64,000 nucleotides of DNA from an uncultured Gammaproteobacteria bacterium (lineage in GTDB: Bacteria > Pseudomonadota > Gammaproteobacteria > Pseudomonadales > Pseudohongiellaceae), in NCBI GenBank assembly GCA_937898685.1, contig CALEJT010000071.1, positions 19,715 to 83,714 of the forward strand. The letters are read 5' to 3'. This document shows, piece by piece, positions 52,554-61,189 of this stretch. Numbering within the stretch: position 1 is the first letter of the stretch; every line of letters begins with the position of its first letter. The translations under genes and the position numbers were made by a program. Under the pieces are notes generated by a model, which saw only the letters and a list, made by a program, of their open reading frames with translations, did no database searches and had not been told where the DNA came from.

Positions 52554-53234
52554 ATGAAAGAAGACATTCGCAATCTGCCTTATACCGTCGACGCCAAGAC
52601 CGGCGACGTGGTCAGCACCAACAAGGTGTTGCGCAACACCTACATGCTGTTGGCGCTTACGGTGGCCTTCAGTGCGATCTGCGCCATGGTGGGCACTGCG
52701 ATCGAACTGAGCTCCATGGCTTCCCTGCTCTGCATGTTGGCTGGTTTCGGTGCTCTGTTCTGGGTACACAAGACCGCGGACACGGCACAGGGCCTCGTCG
52801 CCATCTTCGTGTTCACGGGCTTACTTGGCTTCAGCCTAGGCCACATCCTCAACATCTATCTCGGTCTCGCCAATGGTTCCGAACTCGTGTTCCAGGCGAT
52901 GGCTGGTACCGCGTTGGTATTCTTTGGCCTGTCCTTCTACGTGCTGACGACGCGCAAGGATTTCAGCTTCCTCGGCGGCTTCCTGATGGTGGGTCTGATC
53001 GTCGCGTTGGTAGGCATGCTGGTGAATCTGTTCCTGAACATCCCAGTACTCACCATGGCCTTTCCGGCGATGATCGTGCTGTTGATGTCGGGGCTCATCC
53101 TGTATGACACCAGCCGCATCGTTCACGGCGGTGAAACCAACTACATCCGCGCTACCGTTGGTCTTTATCTGAACCTCTACAACCTCTTCGTCAGCCTGCT
53201 GCAGCTCAGCGGCCTTTTCGGCGGCGACGAGTAA
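52554..53234 (+). CDS. yccA: Bax inhibitor-1/YccA family membrane protein
   Basis: A 226-aa inner-membrane protein with about seven hydrophobic segments between residues 28 and 220. YccA in E. coli modulates the FtsH protease. The family signature is seen in the N-terminal NKVLRNTYMLLALTVAFSA and in the C-terminal LILYDTSRIVHGGETNYIRA, which has the conserved Asp. It precedes the tus genes, as in Pseudomonas, but a terminator separates them. Confidence 0.92.
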   Translation: MKEDIRNLPYTVDAKTGDVVSTNKVLRNTYMLLALTVAFSAICAMVGTAIELSSMASLLCMLAGFGALFWVHKTADTAQGLVAIFVFTGLLGFSLGHILNIYLGLANGSELVFQAMAGTALVFFGLSFYVLTTRKDFSFLGGFLMVGLIVALVGMLVNLFLNIPVLTMAFPAMIVLLMSGLILYDTSRIVHGGETNYIRATVGLYLNLYNLFVSLLQLSGLFGGDE

Positions 53235-53242
53235 CGAATACG

Positions 53243-53271
53243 AGGGCGCCAGCGATGGCGCCCTTCTTTTT
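53243..53271 (+). terminator. yccA terminator
   Basis: AGGGCGCC (53243-53250) and GGCGCCCT (53257-53264) form an 8-bp stem, followed by TCTTTTT. The next gene, tusD, begins 23 bases later. Confidence 0.85.
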
Positions 53272-53293
53272 CACTTCTTTCCTCCCTATCGAC

Positions 53294-53686
53294 ATGAGTC
53301 GTTTCAGCATCCTGATCCAGGACGCTCCTTACGCCTCACAGGCTGCGACCACAGCGCTGCATTTCACCCGCGCCGCATTGGCGAGCGGGCATGAGATTCG
53401 TCGCCTGTTCTTCTATCAGGGTGGTGTACTCAATGCTTCCTCGCAGTTGGTGCCTCCTCAGGATGAGCTGCATCTACCCAAGGCCTGGAGCGAGCTCGTG
53501 CAGGCACATGAGATCGACGCAGTGGTCTGTGTCTCCTCTGCCCTACGCTACGGTGTGCTCAGTGCCGGTGAAGCAGAGCGTTACGACTTGAGCCCGAGTC
53601 TGCTCCCTGGCTTTACCGTCGGAGGTCTGGCGCAGTGGGTGGAAGCGATGCTCGACAGCGATCGTCATCTCAGTTTCAGGAGTTGA
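53294..53686 (+). CDS. tusD: Sulfurtransferase complex subunit TusD
   Basis: Takes persulfide sulfur from TusA and passes it on to TusE for 2-thiolation of tRNA wobble uridine. The start at 53294 gives MSRFSILIQDAPYAS, 130 aa; an in-frame ATG at 53255 lies in the yccA terminator. Cys79 (AVVCVSSALRYGV) corresponds to the active Cys of E. coli TusD. Forms a DsrE-like heterohexamer with TusC and TusB. Confidence 0.93.
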   Translation: MSRFSILIQDAPYASQAATTALHFTRAALASGHEIRRLFFYQGGVLNASSQLVPPQDELHLPKAWSELVQAHEIDAVVCVSSALRYGVLSAGEAERYDLSPSLLPGFTVGGLAQWVEAMLDSDRHLSFRS

Positions 53687-53687
53687 G

Positions 53688-54053
53688 ATGAGCCAGCGTC
53701 GCAGCTTTTTGTTCCTGATTTCCGCCAGTCCCTGGCAGAAGACGGCCGCAGGTGCCATGGACTTGCTCATGACCTCCGCCGTGCTCGACCAGGACGTGCA
53801 TCTCTGTTTTCGTGGTAATGGCGTGCTGCATCTCGTCAAAGATCAGGATGGTACGGCTCTGAACCTGAAAACGCTGGCGCAGCAGTTGCCGGCCCTCGAA
53901 CTCTACGGCGTGACGCAGTACTACGCCGAAGGCGAAGCACTGGTGCGCCATGGCCTACAGGCGGAGGATCTGAGCCTTGCGGTGACCGTGCTCGATTCTG
54001 AATCCCTTGCTGCGCTCGTGAGCTCCTGCGACGAGGTGGAACACTGGCGATGA
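53688..54053 (+). CDS. tusC: Sulfurtransferase complex subunit TusC
   Basis: DsrF-like subunit of the TusBCD complex, 121 aa, starting one base after the tusD stop with AGGAG upstream. SQRRSFLFLISASPWQK matches TusC N-termini, followed by the DsrE-fold pattern (ASSVLDQDV-type segment, here MTSAVLDQDVHLCFRGNG). It has no catalytic role known in relatives. Overlaps tusB by four bases. Confidence 0.9.
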   Translation: MSQRRSFLFLISASPWQKTAAGAMDLLMTSAVLDQDVHLCFRGNGVLHLVKDQDGTALNLKTLAQQLPALELYGVTQYYAEGEALVRHGLQAEDLSLAVTVLDSESLAALVSSCDEVEHWR

Positions 54054-54340
54054 CCACGCTGTTCATCATCAATCGCGCCGTCCGCGACGAACTGAGAGCC
54101 TGCTGTGCGCTTTTGCGCGAAGGCGATGCCATGCTTTTCATCGAGGACGGCGTGTACTTGCTTTCGGCACCGCTGGAGGGGGAACTGGTTCAAACTCTGG
54201 ACAAATACCACTGCTTTGCATTGCGCGACGATTTGGTCGCACGCGGAATTTCTGCCAAAATCCCGCCGCAGATCACCCTAGCCGGCTATCCGGACTTTGT
54301 TGCGCTCACGCTGCAGTATGCGCGAGTCGTCAATTGGTGA
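54050..54340 (+). CDS. tusB: Sulfurtransferase complex subunit TusB
   Basis: DsrH-like 96-aa subunit of TusBCD. MTTLFIINRAVRDE at the start, AMLFIEDGVYLL and the C-terminal YARVVNW fit the family (length 90-100). It begins inside the end of tusC (ATGA overlap), so the three subunits are likely made in a fixed ratio. Confidence 0.9.
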   Translation: MTTLFIINRAVRDELRACCALLREGDAMLFIEDGVYLLSAPLEGELVQTLDKYHCFALRDDLVARGISAKIPPQITLAGYPDFVALTLQYARVVNW

Positions 54341-54421
54341 ACCTCCCGCAAGGAGCCGCGGGAAGGAACAGGGACTTTGCGTCTGCCGGTGGCTCGGTGG
54401 CAATCAAGTAAGAGGCTTTAC

Positions 54422-54760
54422 ATGGCGCAGACTTTGATCGTAGCGGACAAGACGATCACGCTGGACAAGGAGGGCTACCTCGAACACTTGAGCGACTGGA
54501 ACGAAGAAGTCGCACACGCTCTGGCCAGACAGCACGATCTGGAATTGACGGATGCCCACTGGGAAATCATCAATCTCATGCGGGATTTCCACCGCCGTCG
54601 CGGCATTTCTCCCATCATGCGCATCCTGGTGAAGCTGGTGGAAGTCGAGCTTGGGCCTGAAAAGGGCAACAGCCTCTACCTCCTCAAACTCTTTCCTGGC
54701 AGCCCAGCCCGGGTCGCCAGTAAAATTGCCGGCCTGCCCCGACCCCACAACTGCATTTGA
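54422..54760 (+). CDS. tusE: TusE/DsrC family sulfur carrier
   Basis: Accepts sulfur from TusD and delivers it to the MnmA-tRNA complex. The 112-aa protein has DKEGYLEHLSDWNEEVA, the WEIINLMRDFH core helix and the penultimate Cys111 of the RPHNCI tail, the sulfur-carrying residue. The second Cys of true DsrC proteins is absent from the upstream position, so a TusE role is more likely than dissimilatory sulfur metabolism. It follows tusB after 81 bases. Confidence 0.93.
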   Translation: MAQTLIVADKTITLDKEGYLEHLSDWNEEVAHALARQHDLELTDAHWEIINLMRDFHRRRGISPIMRILVKLVEVELGPEKGNSLYLLKLFPGSPARVASKIAGLPRPHNCI

Positions 54761-54790
54761 TCGTCGGGGCGCAGTCAGCCGGAACCCATC

Positions 54791-56188
54791 ATGACCAACT
54801 ACTTGGGTGACATTCAAAGCGTCACCCCTCTGCCTTATTCCTTTTCCACCGAATCCTGGTTCGAAGCCCTGCGTGGCTGCGGCCTGCCTCAGGTTTTTTC
54901 GAGCGGGAATGCACAGCATCCCGCCGGCAACGTCGATCTCATCTGCGCCGATCCCATCCTGATCGTGCGTCATCGCGCAGGTCGTACCTGGGTCGAGGAT
55001 CGTCTCGCACAAGAAATTCGTGAGGACGAGCGCCCTCCTCTGGCAGTCCTCGCCGATTGCTGTCCCATCGTGGGCGAAACACCCACAGCGGCCTCAGAAG
55101 TCTTCAGCGGCGGTGTGGCGGGCTATTTTGGCTACGAGCTCCTGCATCGCCAGAATCGCATTCCACGCGAACATGCGCCCGAATACGACATCCCCGCTCC
55201 CGACATGCTGGTGGGCATCTATGACTGGGTGATCCAACGTGATCATCGCAAACAGGAAGCGCGTCTCATCGTTCGCGCTGCGAGCGCCGAGCGGCAACGC
55301 GCGATCTTGCGGCGCGTTCAGGACATTCTTGCCGCTGGTCCTCGGACATTGGCAACGGCTCCTTTCCGTTTGACGGCACCCTTTCGTTCCAATTTCACGC
55401 GCGACGAATATCTCGCGCGCTTTCAGCGCGTCATCGATTACATCCATGCCGGCGATTGCTACCAGGTGAACCTGGCCCAGTGTTTCACCGCCTCGTGTGA
55501 AGGCGATGGGTGGCAGGCCTTCAAACAGCTGCAGCAACGCGCGCAGGCGCCCTTCGCGGCCTATCTGGAGGAAGGTGAGCTACAGGTGCTCAGCTTCTCG
55601 CCGGAGCGCTTCCTGCAGGTCCATCGGGGGCAGGTGCTGACTCAGCCGATCAAGGGCACACGGCCGCGCAGCAGCGACCCTGCGCAGGACCAGGCCAATC
55701 AGCTCGATCTCGAAACCAGCACCAAGGATCGTGCGGAAAATCTGATGATCGTCGATCTGCTGCGCAACGACCTGGGCCGCGTGTGTGCCTTCGGTTCGGT
55801 GGCGGTCGACAAACTATTCGAGACGCAGAGCTTCACCAACGTGCATCACCTCGTGAGCAGCATCAGCGGCCGGCTCGAGAAACCGGCGGACGTCTATCGC
55901 CTGTTGGAAGCGAGTTTTCCGGGTGGTTCGATTACCGGCACGCCGAAGATCCGTGCCATGGAAATCATCAGTGAGCTCGAAACACGTCCGCGTTCGGTTT
56001 ATTGCGGTGCCATCGGTTGGATTTCGCGCGACGGCAACATGGACAGCAACATCGCCATCCGCACGCTCGTGCGTCAGGGCGATCAGATCCATTGCTGGGG
56101 TGGTGGCGGCCTCGTCGCCGATTCGGTGGGGACCGAGGAATATCAGGAAACCCTCGACAAGATCGCCATCTTCATCGGCAATCTCTAA
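54791..56188 (+). CDS. pabB: Aminodeoxychorismate synthase component I
   Basis: Aminates chorismate to aminodeoxychorismate for folate; PabC (39.1 kb) completes the step. The 465-aa product of the chorismate-binding family carries the PIKGTRPR motif with the active-site Lys, DRAENLMIVDLLRNDLGRVC, FPGGSITGTPKIRAMEII and the C-terminal GGGLVADS. The Lys-containing PIKGT separates PabB from anthranilate synthase TrpE, which has PIAGT. A bidirectional terminator follows. Confidence 0.94.
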   Translation: MTNYLGDIQSVTPLPYSFSTESWFEALRGCGLPQVFSSGNAQHPAGNVDLICADPILIVRHRAGRTWVEDRLAQEIREDERPPLAVLADCCPIVGETPTAASEVFSGGVAGYFGYELLHRQNRIPREHAPEYDIPAPDMLVGIYDWVIQRDHRKQEARLIVRAASAERQRAILRRVQDILAAGPRTLATAPFRLTAPFRSNFTRDEYLARFQRVIDYIHAGDCYQVNLAQCFTASCEGDGWQAFKQLQQRAQAPFAAYLEEGELQVLSFSPERFLQVHRGQVLTQPIKGTRPRSSDPAQDQANQLDLETSTKDRAENLMIVDLLRNDLGRVCAFGSVAVDKLFETQSFTNVHHLVSSISGRLEKPADVYRLLEASFPGGSITGTPKIRAMEIISELETRPRSVYCGAIGWISRDGNMDSNIAIRTLVRQGDQIHCWGGGGLVADSVGTEEYQETLDKIAIFIGNL

Positions 56189-56190
56189 AT

Positions 56191-56224
56191 GAAGGCTGTG
56201 CCGCATCCCGGCACAGCCTTCTCC
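56191..56224. terminator. Terminator between convergent pabB and thrH
   Basis: A perfect 13-bp stem, GAAGGCTGTGCCG (56191-56203) with CGGCACAGCCTTC (56209-56221), closed by a five-base loop. The T run on either side is weak, so efficiency is uncertain. Confidence 0.75.
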
Positions 56225-56241
56225 TCTCGATTTTCTCCCGT

Positions 56242-56856
56242 TCAGGGAATCTTGAAGCGGCTCGCCTTGCGGAATTCATCCTGCAGCTCTTCGTACGTAT
56301 GCACCGAGGGAAACTGCGGGAAATCGGCACTGACGTTGGCTGGCGCATGGAACAGGATGCCGACGTCCGCTTCACTCAGCATCGTCGTGTCGTTGTAGGA
56401 ATCGCCGGCGGCGATCACGCGATAGTTCAGCGAATGGAAGGCTTTTACGGCGGAACGCTTGGGGTCGGGTTGGCGCAGCACGTAGTCCGTCACCATGCCC
56501 TCCTCGTCCGTTTCCAGGCGATGGCAGAGGATGGTCGGATAGCCCAGCTTCGCGATCAGCGGCATCACGAACTCATAGTAGGTATCCGACAGAATCACCA
56601 CCTGGAAGTGCTGACGCAGCCAGGCCAGGAAGTCGATGGCGCCGTCCAAGGGATCGAGCGTGGCCACCACCTCGCGAATCTGTGGCAGACCCAAACCGCG
56701 TTCGCGCAGGATCTGCAGGCGCATCTTCATCAGCTTGTCGTAATCGGGCTCGTCGCGCGTCGTCAGTTGCAGTTCTTCGATGCCGGTTTTCTCGGCGAAT
56801 TTGATCCAGATCTCTGGAATCAGCACTCCTTCCAGATCGAGACAGGCGAGTTCCAC
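56242..56856 (-). CDS. thrH: Phosphoserine phosphatase/homoserine phosphotransferase ThrH
   Basis: HAD-family enzyme that dephosphorylates phosphoserine and can transfer the phosphate to homoserine. It uses GTG at 56856 (MELACLDLEGVLIPE). Asp7 is the nucleophile; the usual second Asp is Glu9, as in other ThrH proteins. VILSDTYYEF (motif II), DPKRSAVKAF and AAGDSYNDTTML (motif IV) complete the site. 204 aa, 54 bases after cysB. Confidence 0.94.
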   Translation of the reverse strand: MELACLDLEGVLIPEIWIKFAEKTGIEELQLTTRDEPDYDKLMKMRLQILRERGLGLPQIREVVATLDPLDGAIDFLAWLRQHFQVVILSDTYYEFVMPLIAKLGYPTILCHRLETDEEGMVTDYVLRQPDPKRSAVKAFHSLNYRVIAAGDSYNDTTMLSEADVGILFHAPANVSADFPQFPSVHTYEELQDEFRKASRFKIP

Positions 56857-56910
56857 TGTTGGCTCCGTTGGTTGTTGATGATGTGCGCCGCAAGCGACGA
56901 GTGCGCAAGT

Positions 56911-57885
56911 TTACAGCGTCGGCAGCTCCAATTCCCGTGCCAACTGCCGGCGGCTCTGTACTGTGGGCGCGGCGATGAAGTGGTCGACGGTTGCGCGATC
57001 GAGATGCGGCGCGAACATCGCGATGAAGTCGTACATGTAGTCACGCAGGTACGTGCCGCGGCGGAAGCCGATGTTGGTCGTGCTCCAGTCGAAGAGATGC
57101 GAGGCATCGAGCGCCACGAAGTCGCGGTCGTTGTCGGTTTCCACGGCCAGGCTCGCGATGATGCCGATGCCCAGTCCCAGTCGCACATAGGTCTTGATCA
57201 CGTCCGCGTCGGTGGCGGCGAACACCACGCGCGGTGTCAGCCCTGCATGCTGGAAGGCCAGATCGAGCTTGGCACGGCCGGTAAAGCCAAGCACGTAGGT
57301 CACGATCGGGAATCGGGCGATGTCTTCCAGCGTGGCGTGACTCACCTGCGCCAGCGGGTGATCGCGTCGGATCAGGATCGCGTGATTCCAGCGATAGCAC
57401 GGCATCGTCACCAGGTTGTCGACGGTGTCGAGACCTTCGGTGGCAATGGCGAAATCGGCTTCACCGCGCGCGGCGAGATCCGCGATCTGCAGCGGGCTGC
57501 CCTGATGCATGTTGAGCGATACGGCCGGGTATTGGCCGATGAAGTCGCGGATCACGTGCGGCAGGACGTAACGCGACTGCGTGTGGGTGGTGGCGATGGT
57601 GAGAGTGCCGACACCCCTGTCTTTGTGCTCCATCGCGATCTGCCGCAAGGCATCGACGCGTTCCAGAATCGCGCAGGCGGTTTGCAGAATCTCCTGCCCT
57701 GCTGGTGTGATTTCGCGCAGATGACGGCCACTGCGCTCGAAGATGGCAACGCCGAGCTCGTCTTCGAGCAGCTTCAGTTGCTTGCTGATGGCGGGTTGTG
57801 AGGTATGGAGGAGCTCCGCAGCGCGCGAGATGTTGAGCTCTGCATCACTGATGGCTCGGATGAAACGCAATTGCTGCAGGTTCAC
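56911..57885 (-). CDS. cysB: LysR-type regulator CysB
   Basis: Activator of sulfate assimilation and cysteine genes, responding to N-acetylserine. It starts with GTG at 57885 (MNLQQLRFI). The 324-aa protein has the N-terminal winged helix (SRAAELLHTSQPAISKQLKLLEDELG), an inducer-binding domain with TTHTQSRYVLP and the CysB-characteristic segments ATEGLD and VIKTYVRLGLGIGI. It lies 19 bases after the 5'-nucleotidase gene. Confidence 0.94.
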   Translation of the reverse strand: MNLQQLRFIRAISDAELNISRAAELLHTSQPAISKQLKLLEDELGVAIFERSGRHLREITPAGQEILQTACAILERVDALRQIAMEHKDRGVGTLTIATTHTQSRYVLPHVIRDFIGQYPAVSLNMHQGSPLQIADLAARGEADFAIATEGLDTVDNLVTMPCYRWNHAILIRRDHPLAQVSHATLEDIARFPIVTYVLGFTGRAKLDLAFQHAGLTPRVVFAATDADVIKTYVRLGLGIGIIASLAVETDNDRDFVALDASHLFDWSTTNIGFRRGTYLRDYMYDFIAMFAPHLDRATVDHFIAAPTVQSRRQLARELELPTL

Positions 57886-57904
57886 GCGGCATCTCCGCGG
57901 CGCC

Positions 57905-58861
57905 TCAAACGCCGGTTGCCTGGTTGGCTATTCCCGAGGGCACATGGCCGGTGGCGACATGCTCGCGGGCCGATTCGCAGTATTTCTGTTGATCGTCGAA
58001 GAAGACGTCGGCCTCATAGGCACGCAGAAAAGCGCCTTTGTCCTGACCCCCGAGGAACAGCGATTCATCGATCTTGATGTCCCAGGCCCGTAGCGTGTGG
58101 ATCACGCGCGCATGCGCCGGTGCGGCGCGGGCCGTGACGAGACAGGTGCGGATGGGTGAATCGTCGGGTCCGAATTCACGCTGCAACTGCTGCAGTGCCG
58201 CCAGAAACGGTTTGAATGGGCCACCACTCAGTGGTTTGCGCGCCGCTTCGCGTTCACTGCGCGCGAACTCTTCCAGGCCCTGCAATTTGTAGATGCGCTC
58301 GGCTTCATCCGAGAACAGCACCGCATCACCATCGAAGGCGAAGCGCAGCTTGTAGTCATCGGTATTGGCCTGCTTGGACGGCATGATCGTGGCCGCCGCG
58401 ATGTTGTTTTCGAGTGCCTGACGCACGTCGCTGCCGTTGGTTGACAGAAACAGGTGACTGCCGAAGGCCGAGATGTAGCGATAGGGACTCGAGCCGCCAC
58501 AGAACGCAGCCTTGGTGATGTTGAGGCCGTGGTGTTCGATGGAATTGAAAATTCGCAGCCCCGTGTCGGCCGTGTTGCGTGACAGCAGGATCACTTCCAC
58601 CCGCGGTTGTCCCAACAGCGTATTGATGTTGAGCAGCTTCTTCACGAGATGAAAGGCATCACCAGGTGCAAGCGGTTCTTCCTCGTGTTCGATCTGATAT
58701 TGGCGGTAGGCCTCGACGCCCTGCTCTTCATACACACGATGACTTTCGTCGAGGTTGAACAGTGCGCGCGAAGAGATGGCCACTACCAACTGATGACTGC
58801 GTGCTTCCTTGATCTGCGCCGCGCTCACGGCTTCTTTGCTGGATGGATTCATCGTCGTCAT
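57905..58861 (-). CDS. Predicted 5'-nucleotidase (PF06189 family)
   Basis: A 318-aa protein of the prokaryotic cytosolic 5'-nucleotidase family related to eukaryotic cN-I. I choose the ATG at 58861, which overlaps the msrA stop; a second ATG at 58852 is three codons later. LVVAISSRALFNLDESH (residues 24-40) contains the conserved nucleotidase Asp, with LVTARAAPAH and FLGGQDKGAFLRAYEADVFFDDQ further on. It likely dephosphorylates nucleoside monophosphates; no link to msrA or cysB is evident. Confidence 0.82.
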   Translation of the reverse strand: MTTMNPSSKEAVSAAQIKEARSHQLVVAISSRALFNLDESHRVYEEQGVEAYRQYQIEHEEEPLAPGDAFHLVKKLLNINTLLGQPRVEVILLSRNTADTGLRIFNSIEHHGLNITKAAFCGGSSPYRYISAFGSHLFLSTNGSDVRQALENNIAAATIMPSKQANTDDYKLRFAFDGDAVLFSDEAERIYKLQGLEEFARSEREAARKPLSGGPFKPFLAALQQLQREFGPDDSPIRTCLVTARAAPAHARVIHTLRAWDIKIDESLFLGGQDKGAFLRAYEADVFFDDQQKYCESAREHVATGHVPSGIANQATGV

Positions 58862-59487
58862 GCAGGGCAACTCACTCCCGTACCTCGCAGGCCGCAGTAA
58901 CCATTGGGTTCCTTGGCGAGATATTGCTGGTGGTAGTCCTCGGCGTAGTAGAACGCCGGAGCCATACGGATTTCCGTGGTGATCGCCCTGAGGCCGGCGC
59001 GCGTGAGAGCTGCCTGATAGGCTTCTTTGCTGGCTTCGACCACGGCAAGTTGTGCTGCGCTGGTCGGATAAAGCGTCGACCGATATTGCGTGCCGATGTC
59101 GTTGCCCTGCCGCATGCCCTGTGTCGGGTCGTGTGCTTCCCAAAACACCTTGAGCAGGGTCTCGAGCGAAATTTCGCTTGGATCGTAGACCACCATCACC
59201 ACTTCGGCATGGCCGGTCTGACCAGTGCAGACCTCGCGATAGGTCGGGTTCGGCGTGTAACCACCCGCGTAGCCCACTGCCGTCACGTAGACGCCAGGCT
59301 GCTGCCAGAACAGGCGCTCGGCGCCCCAGAAGCAACCGAGGCCGACGTAGATCACCTCATGCCCGGCCGGGAACGGCGGCAACATGGAGCGGCCATTGAC
59401 GTAGTGCTGGGGATCGAGGCTCAGGGGCGTATCGCGGCCCGGTAAGGCTGCGGAAGGGTCGACCAGAATGTCTTTACGCGAATACAT
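58858..59487 (-). CDS. msrA: Peptide-methionine (S)-S-oxide reductase MsrA
   Basis: Repairs the S epimer of methionine sulfoxide in proteins. The 209-aa product has the catalytic Cys52 in GLGCFWGAERLF, and HAEVV, GTQYRST and EDYHQQYLAK characteristic of MsrA. Length and the 50-residue N-terminal part resemble E. coli MsrA (212 aa). The stop overlaps the nucleotidase start (ATGA). Confidence 0.96.
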   Translation of the reverse strand: MYSRKDILVDPSAALPGRDTPLSLDPQHYVNGRSMLPPFPAGHEVIYVGLGCFWGAERLFWQQPGVYVTAVGYAGGYTPNPTYREVCTGQTGHAEVVMVVYDPSEISLETLLKVFWEAHDPTQGMRQGNDIGTQYRSTLYPTSAAQLAVVEASKEAYQAALTRAGLRAITTEIRMAPAFYYAEDYHQQYLAKEPNGYCGLRGTGVSCPA

Positions 59488-59542
59488 CGGCGTTTTCCGG
59501 CTGCGTCAGCGATTCCATGCCGCCGGAGCGGCATGGGCGCCA

Positions 59543-60304
59543 TCATACATGATTCGAGTGGGGAACGGCCTGTGCCCCTGCCCGGCACAGCGCCAGATAG
59601 CGGCTGATCACCGTTTCCATCCCGAGCTCGATGCATTCCACCGTCAGAGCGTGGCCGATGGAAACCTCCAGGATGCCGCCCAGTGCCAGGAAATCGCCGA
59701 GGTTGTCCAGTGAGAGGTCATGCCCGGCATTGACGCCCAGGCCCAGCTCCTGCGCTCTGCGGGCGGTGGCTGCGTATTGCGCCAGCACTTCCCCCTGTTG
59801 CGGCGTGCCGTGCGCGGCCGCGTAGGCTTCGGTGTAGAGCTCGATGCGATCGGTGCCTAGGGTCGCGGCCGCTTCCGCTTGCCGAGGCTCTGGATCGAGG
59901 AACAAGGCACAACGCACACCGAGTCCCCTTATCTCGGCAATGATGCCACGCAGGAACTCACCCTGATTGATGCAGTCCCAGCCGTGGTCGGAGGTCAGTT
60001 GGTCTTCGGCATCGGGCACCAGCGTGCACTGCGTAGGACGCACGTCGCGAATCAACTGCAGAAACTCCGCCGATGGATAGCCTTCGATGTTGTATTCGAC
60101 TCCAGGGTGCGCCTTGAGAAACTCCGCCAGCTCATAGACGTCGCGGCGTTTGATGTGACGCTCGTCGGGACGTGGATGAATCGTGATGCCTGCCACGCCC
60201 AGCGCGATGAAGCGCTCGGCGAAATGCAGGATGTTCGGATAGTTGCGGCCACGCGAATTGCGTAGCAGAGCCAACTTGTTGAGATTGACGCTCAGGGCCG
60301 TCAT
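59543..60304 (-). CDS. pdxJ: Pyridoxine 5'-phosphate synthase
   Basis: Closes the pyridoxine ring from 1-deoxyxylulose 5-phosphate and aminoacetone phosphate. The 253-aa TIM barrel shows SVNLNKLALLRNSRG, IHPRPDERHIK (catalytic His residues), NIEGYPS, VPDAEDQLTSDHGWD and VNAGHDL. It begins one base inside the end of the upstream unknown gene. Confidence 0.96.
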   Translation of the reverse strand: MTALSVNLNKLALLRNSRGRNYPNILHFAERFIALGVAGITIHPRPDERHIKRRDVYELAEFLKAHPGVEYNIEGYPSAEFLQLIRDVRPTQCTLVPDAEDQLTSDHGWDCINQGEFLRGIIAEIRGLGVRCALFLDPEPRQAEAAATLGTDRIELYTEAYAAAHGTPQQGEVLAQYAATARRAQELGLGVNAGHDLSLDNLGDFLALGGILEVSIGHALTVECIELGMETVISRYLALCRAGAQAVPHSNHV

Positions 60305-60903
60305 TACGATTCCTTCAGGATGTTGCTGATGTCCGGTACCGGCGGAGGTTCTTCGGAAGGCTGCCCCACCTGCGGCGTGCGTGGAATCTTTTCGTTGTGA
60401 TCGGGCCAGATGAAGCCGATCGGATGCGGCTGCTCTTCTTCCTCATCCAAACGCAGGGCGTGACAGATCAGCTGCACGGTATTTTGGTGCGCGAGGATCG
60501 AACAGGGGCTGTCACCGAGCAGGCCTTCGATGCGAATGCCATCGAAGCTCACCTGCGCCAGCGTACGCACCTGTACCTGCAAGCCGCCATGCAGGATGGC
60601 AATGATTGCCGGGTAATAGTCGGGTGGCAGCTGTGCGGCCCAGGCCTTGGCTTCGGCAGCGAGGGCTTTCAGCAGAACGCCAGCACTGCGGAATTCGTTG
60701 ATCTCTTCCTGGCTGCAATTCGGCGCGGGACAGAGATTTTCCTGACACACGTCAGGCGGCGTGAAATTGGGCACCTTGGCCATCTGCAGGCTGAGGTAGT
60801 ACTGCAGCGCCTGCTGTGCCTGTCCTCCGTCTTGCGGTGAGCCTGAGGCCTCTGCTCTTTCGGCAACATCGAGGCCCAGGAGCTCCTTGTCGTTTTGATT
60901 CAT
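60304..60903 (-). CDS. Unrecognised 199-aa protein upstream of pdxJ
   Basis: I do not recognise this protein. It is soluble, without signal peptide or membrane segments. After a Gln-rich start (residues 20-40), a segment with three Cys spaced C-x4-C-x4-C (about residues 53-63, within VCQENLCPAPNC) is followed by a helical region and PYYPAIIA-like hydrophobic core (PDYYPAIIAILHGGLQVQVRT in outline), then an acidic run EEEEQ and a Pro-rich tail. Codon use matches the neighbours, and the stop overlaps the pdxJ start, so it is very probably a real gene made together with pdxJ. Confidence 0.75.
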   Translation of the reverse strand: MNQNDKELLGLDVAERAEASGSPQDGGQAQQALQYYLSLQMAKVPNFTPPDVCQENLCPAPNCSQEEINEFRSAGVLLKALAAEAKAWAAQLPPDYYPAIIAILHGGLQVQVRTLAQVSFDGIRIEGLLGDSPCSILAHQNTVQLICHALRLDEEEEQPHPIGFIWPDHNEKIPRTPQVGQPSEEPPPVPDISNILKES

Positions 60904-60942
60904 GAGACGACCTTTCAGTACGAGCGGATTGCGAAGCTGCGG

Positions 60943-60951
60943 ATATTAGCA
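60943..60951 (-). promoter_or_regulatory. Candidate extended -10 for the unknown gene and pdxJ
   Basis: The minus strand reads TGCTAATAT 39 bases before the ATG of the unknown gene, an extended -10 form. No good -35 is seen. The rest of the 286-base gap to 61189 shows nothing else I can identify, apart from the ribosome-binding site of the next gene. Confidence 0.35.
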
Positions 60952-61189
60952 GAGCCTGCAGCGTGATCGCTGCCTTCACCGCTGAGTTGAAAAACTTACA
61001 TTCGGATCAGTTTGCTTTACAGGACATTTTCCACCGGAACAACGGGCAATGCCGAATTGGCGCCGAAACGTGGGGCTTCGCGCAACGGGCATGGCCGTTG
61101 CATTCCTCCTATCGCCAGCGCGGGCATGCGCGCGGGTTGCGGCTTAAGGACACGCGCCGCATTGCACGGCTCACGCACAGGAGGATCTC

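Noticed and set aside
56002..57801. 599-codon plus-strand open frame
   Set aside because: Runs antisense through thrH and cysB and starts inside pabB in another frame.
57905..59335. 476-codon version of the 5'-nucleotidase gene
   Set aside because: The extra N-terminal 158 codons overlap msrA in another frame and show no homology pattern; the start at 58861 coupled to msrA is better.
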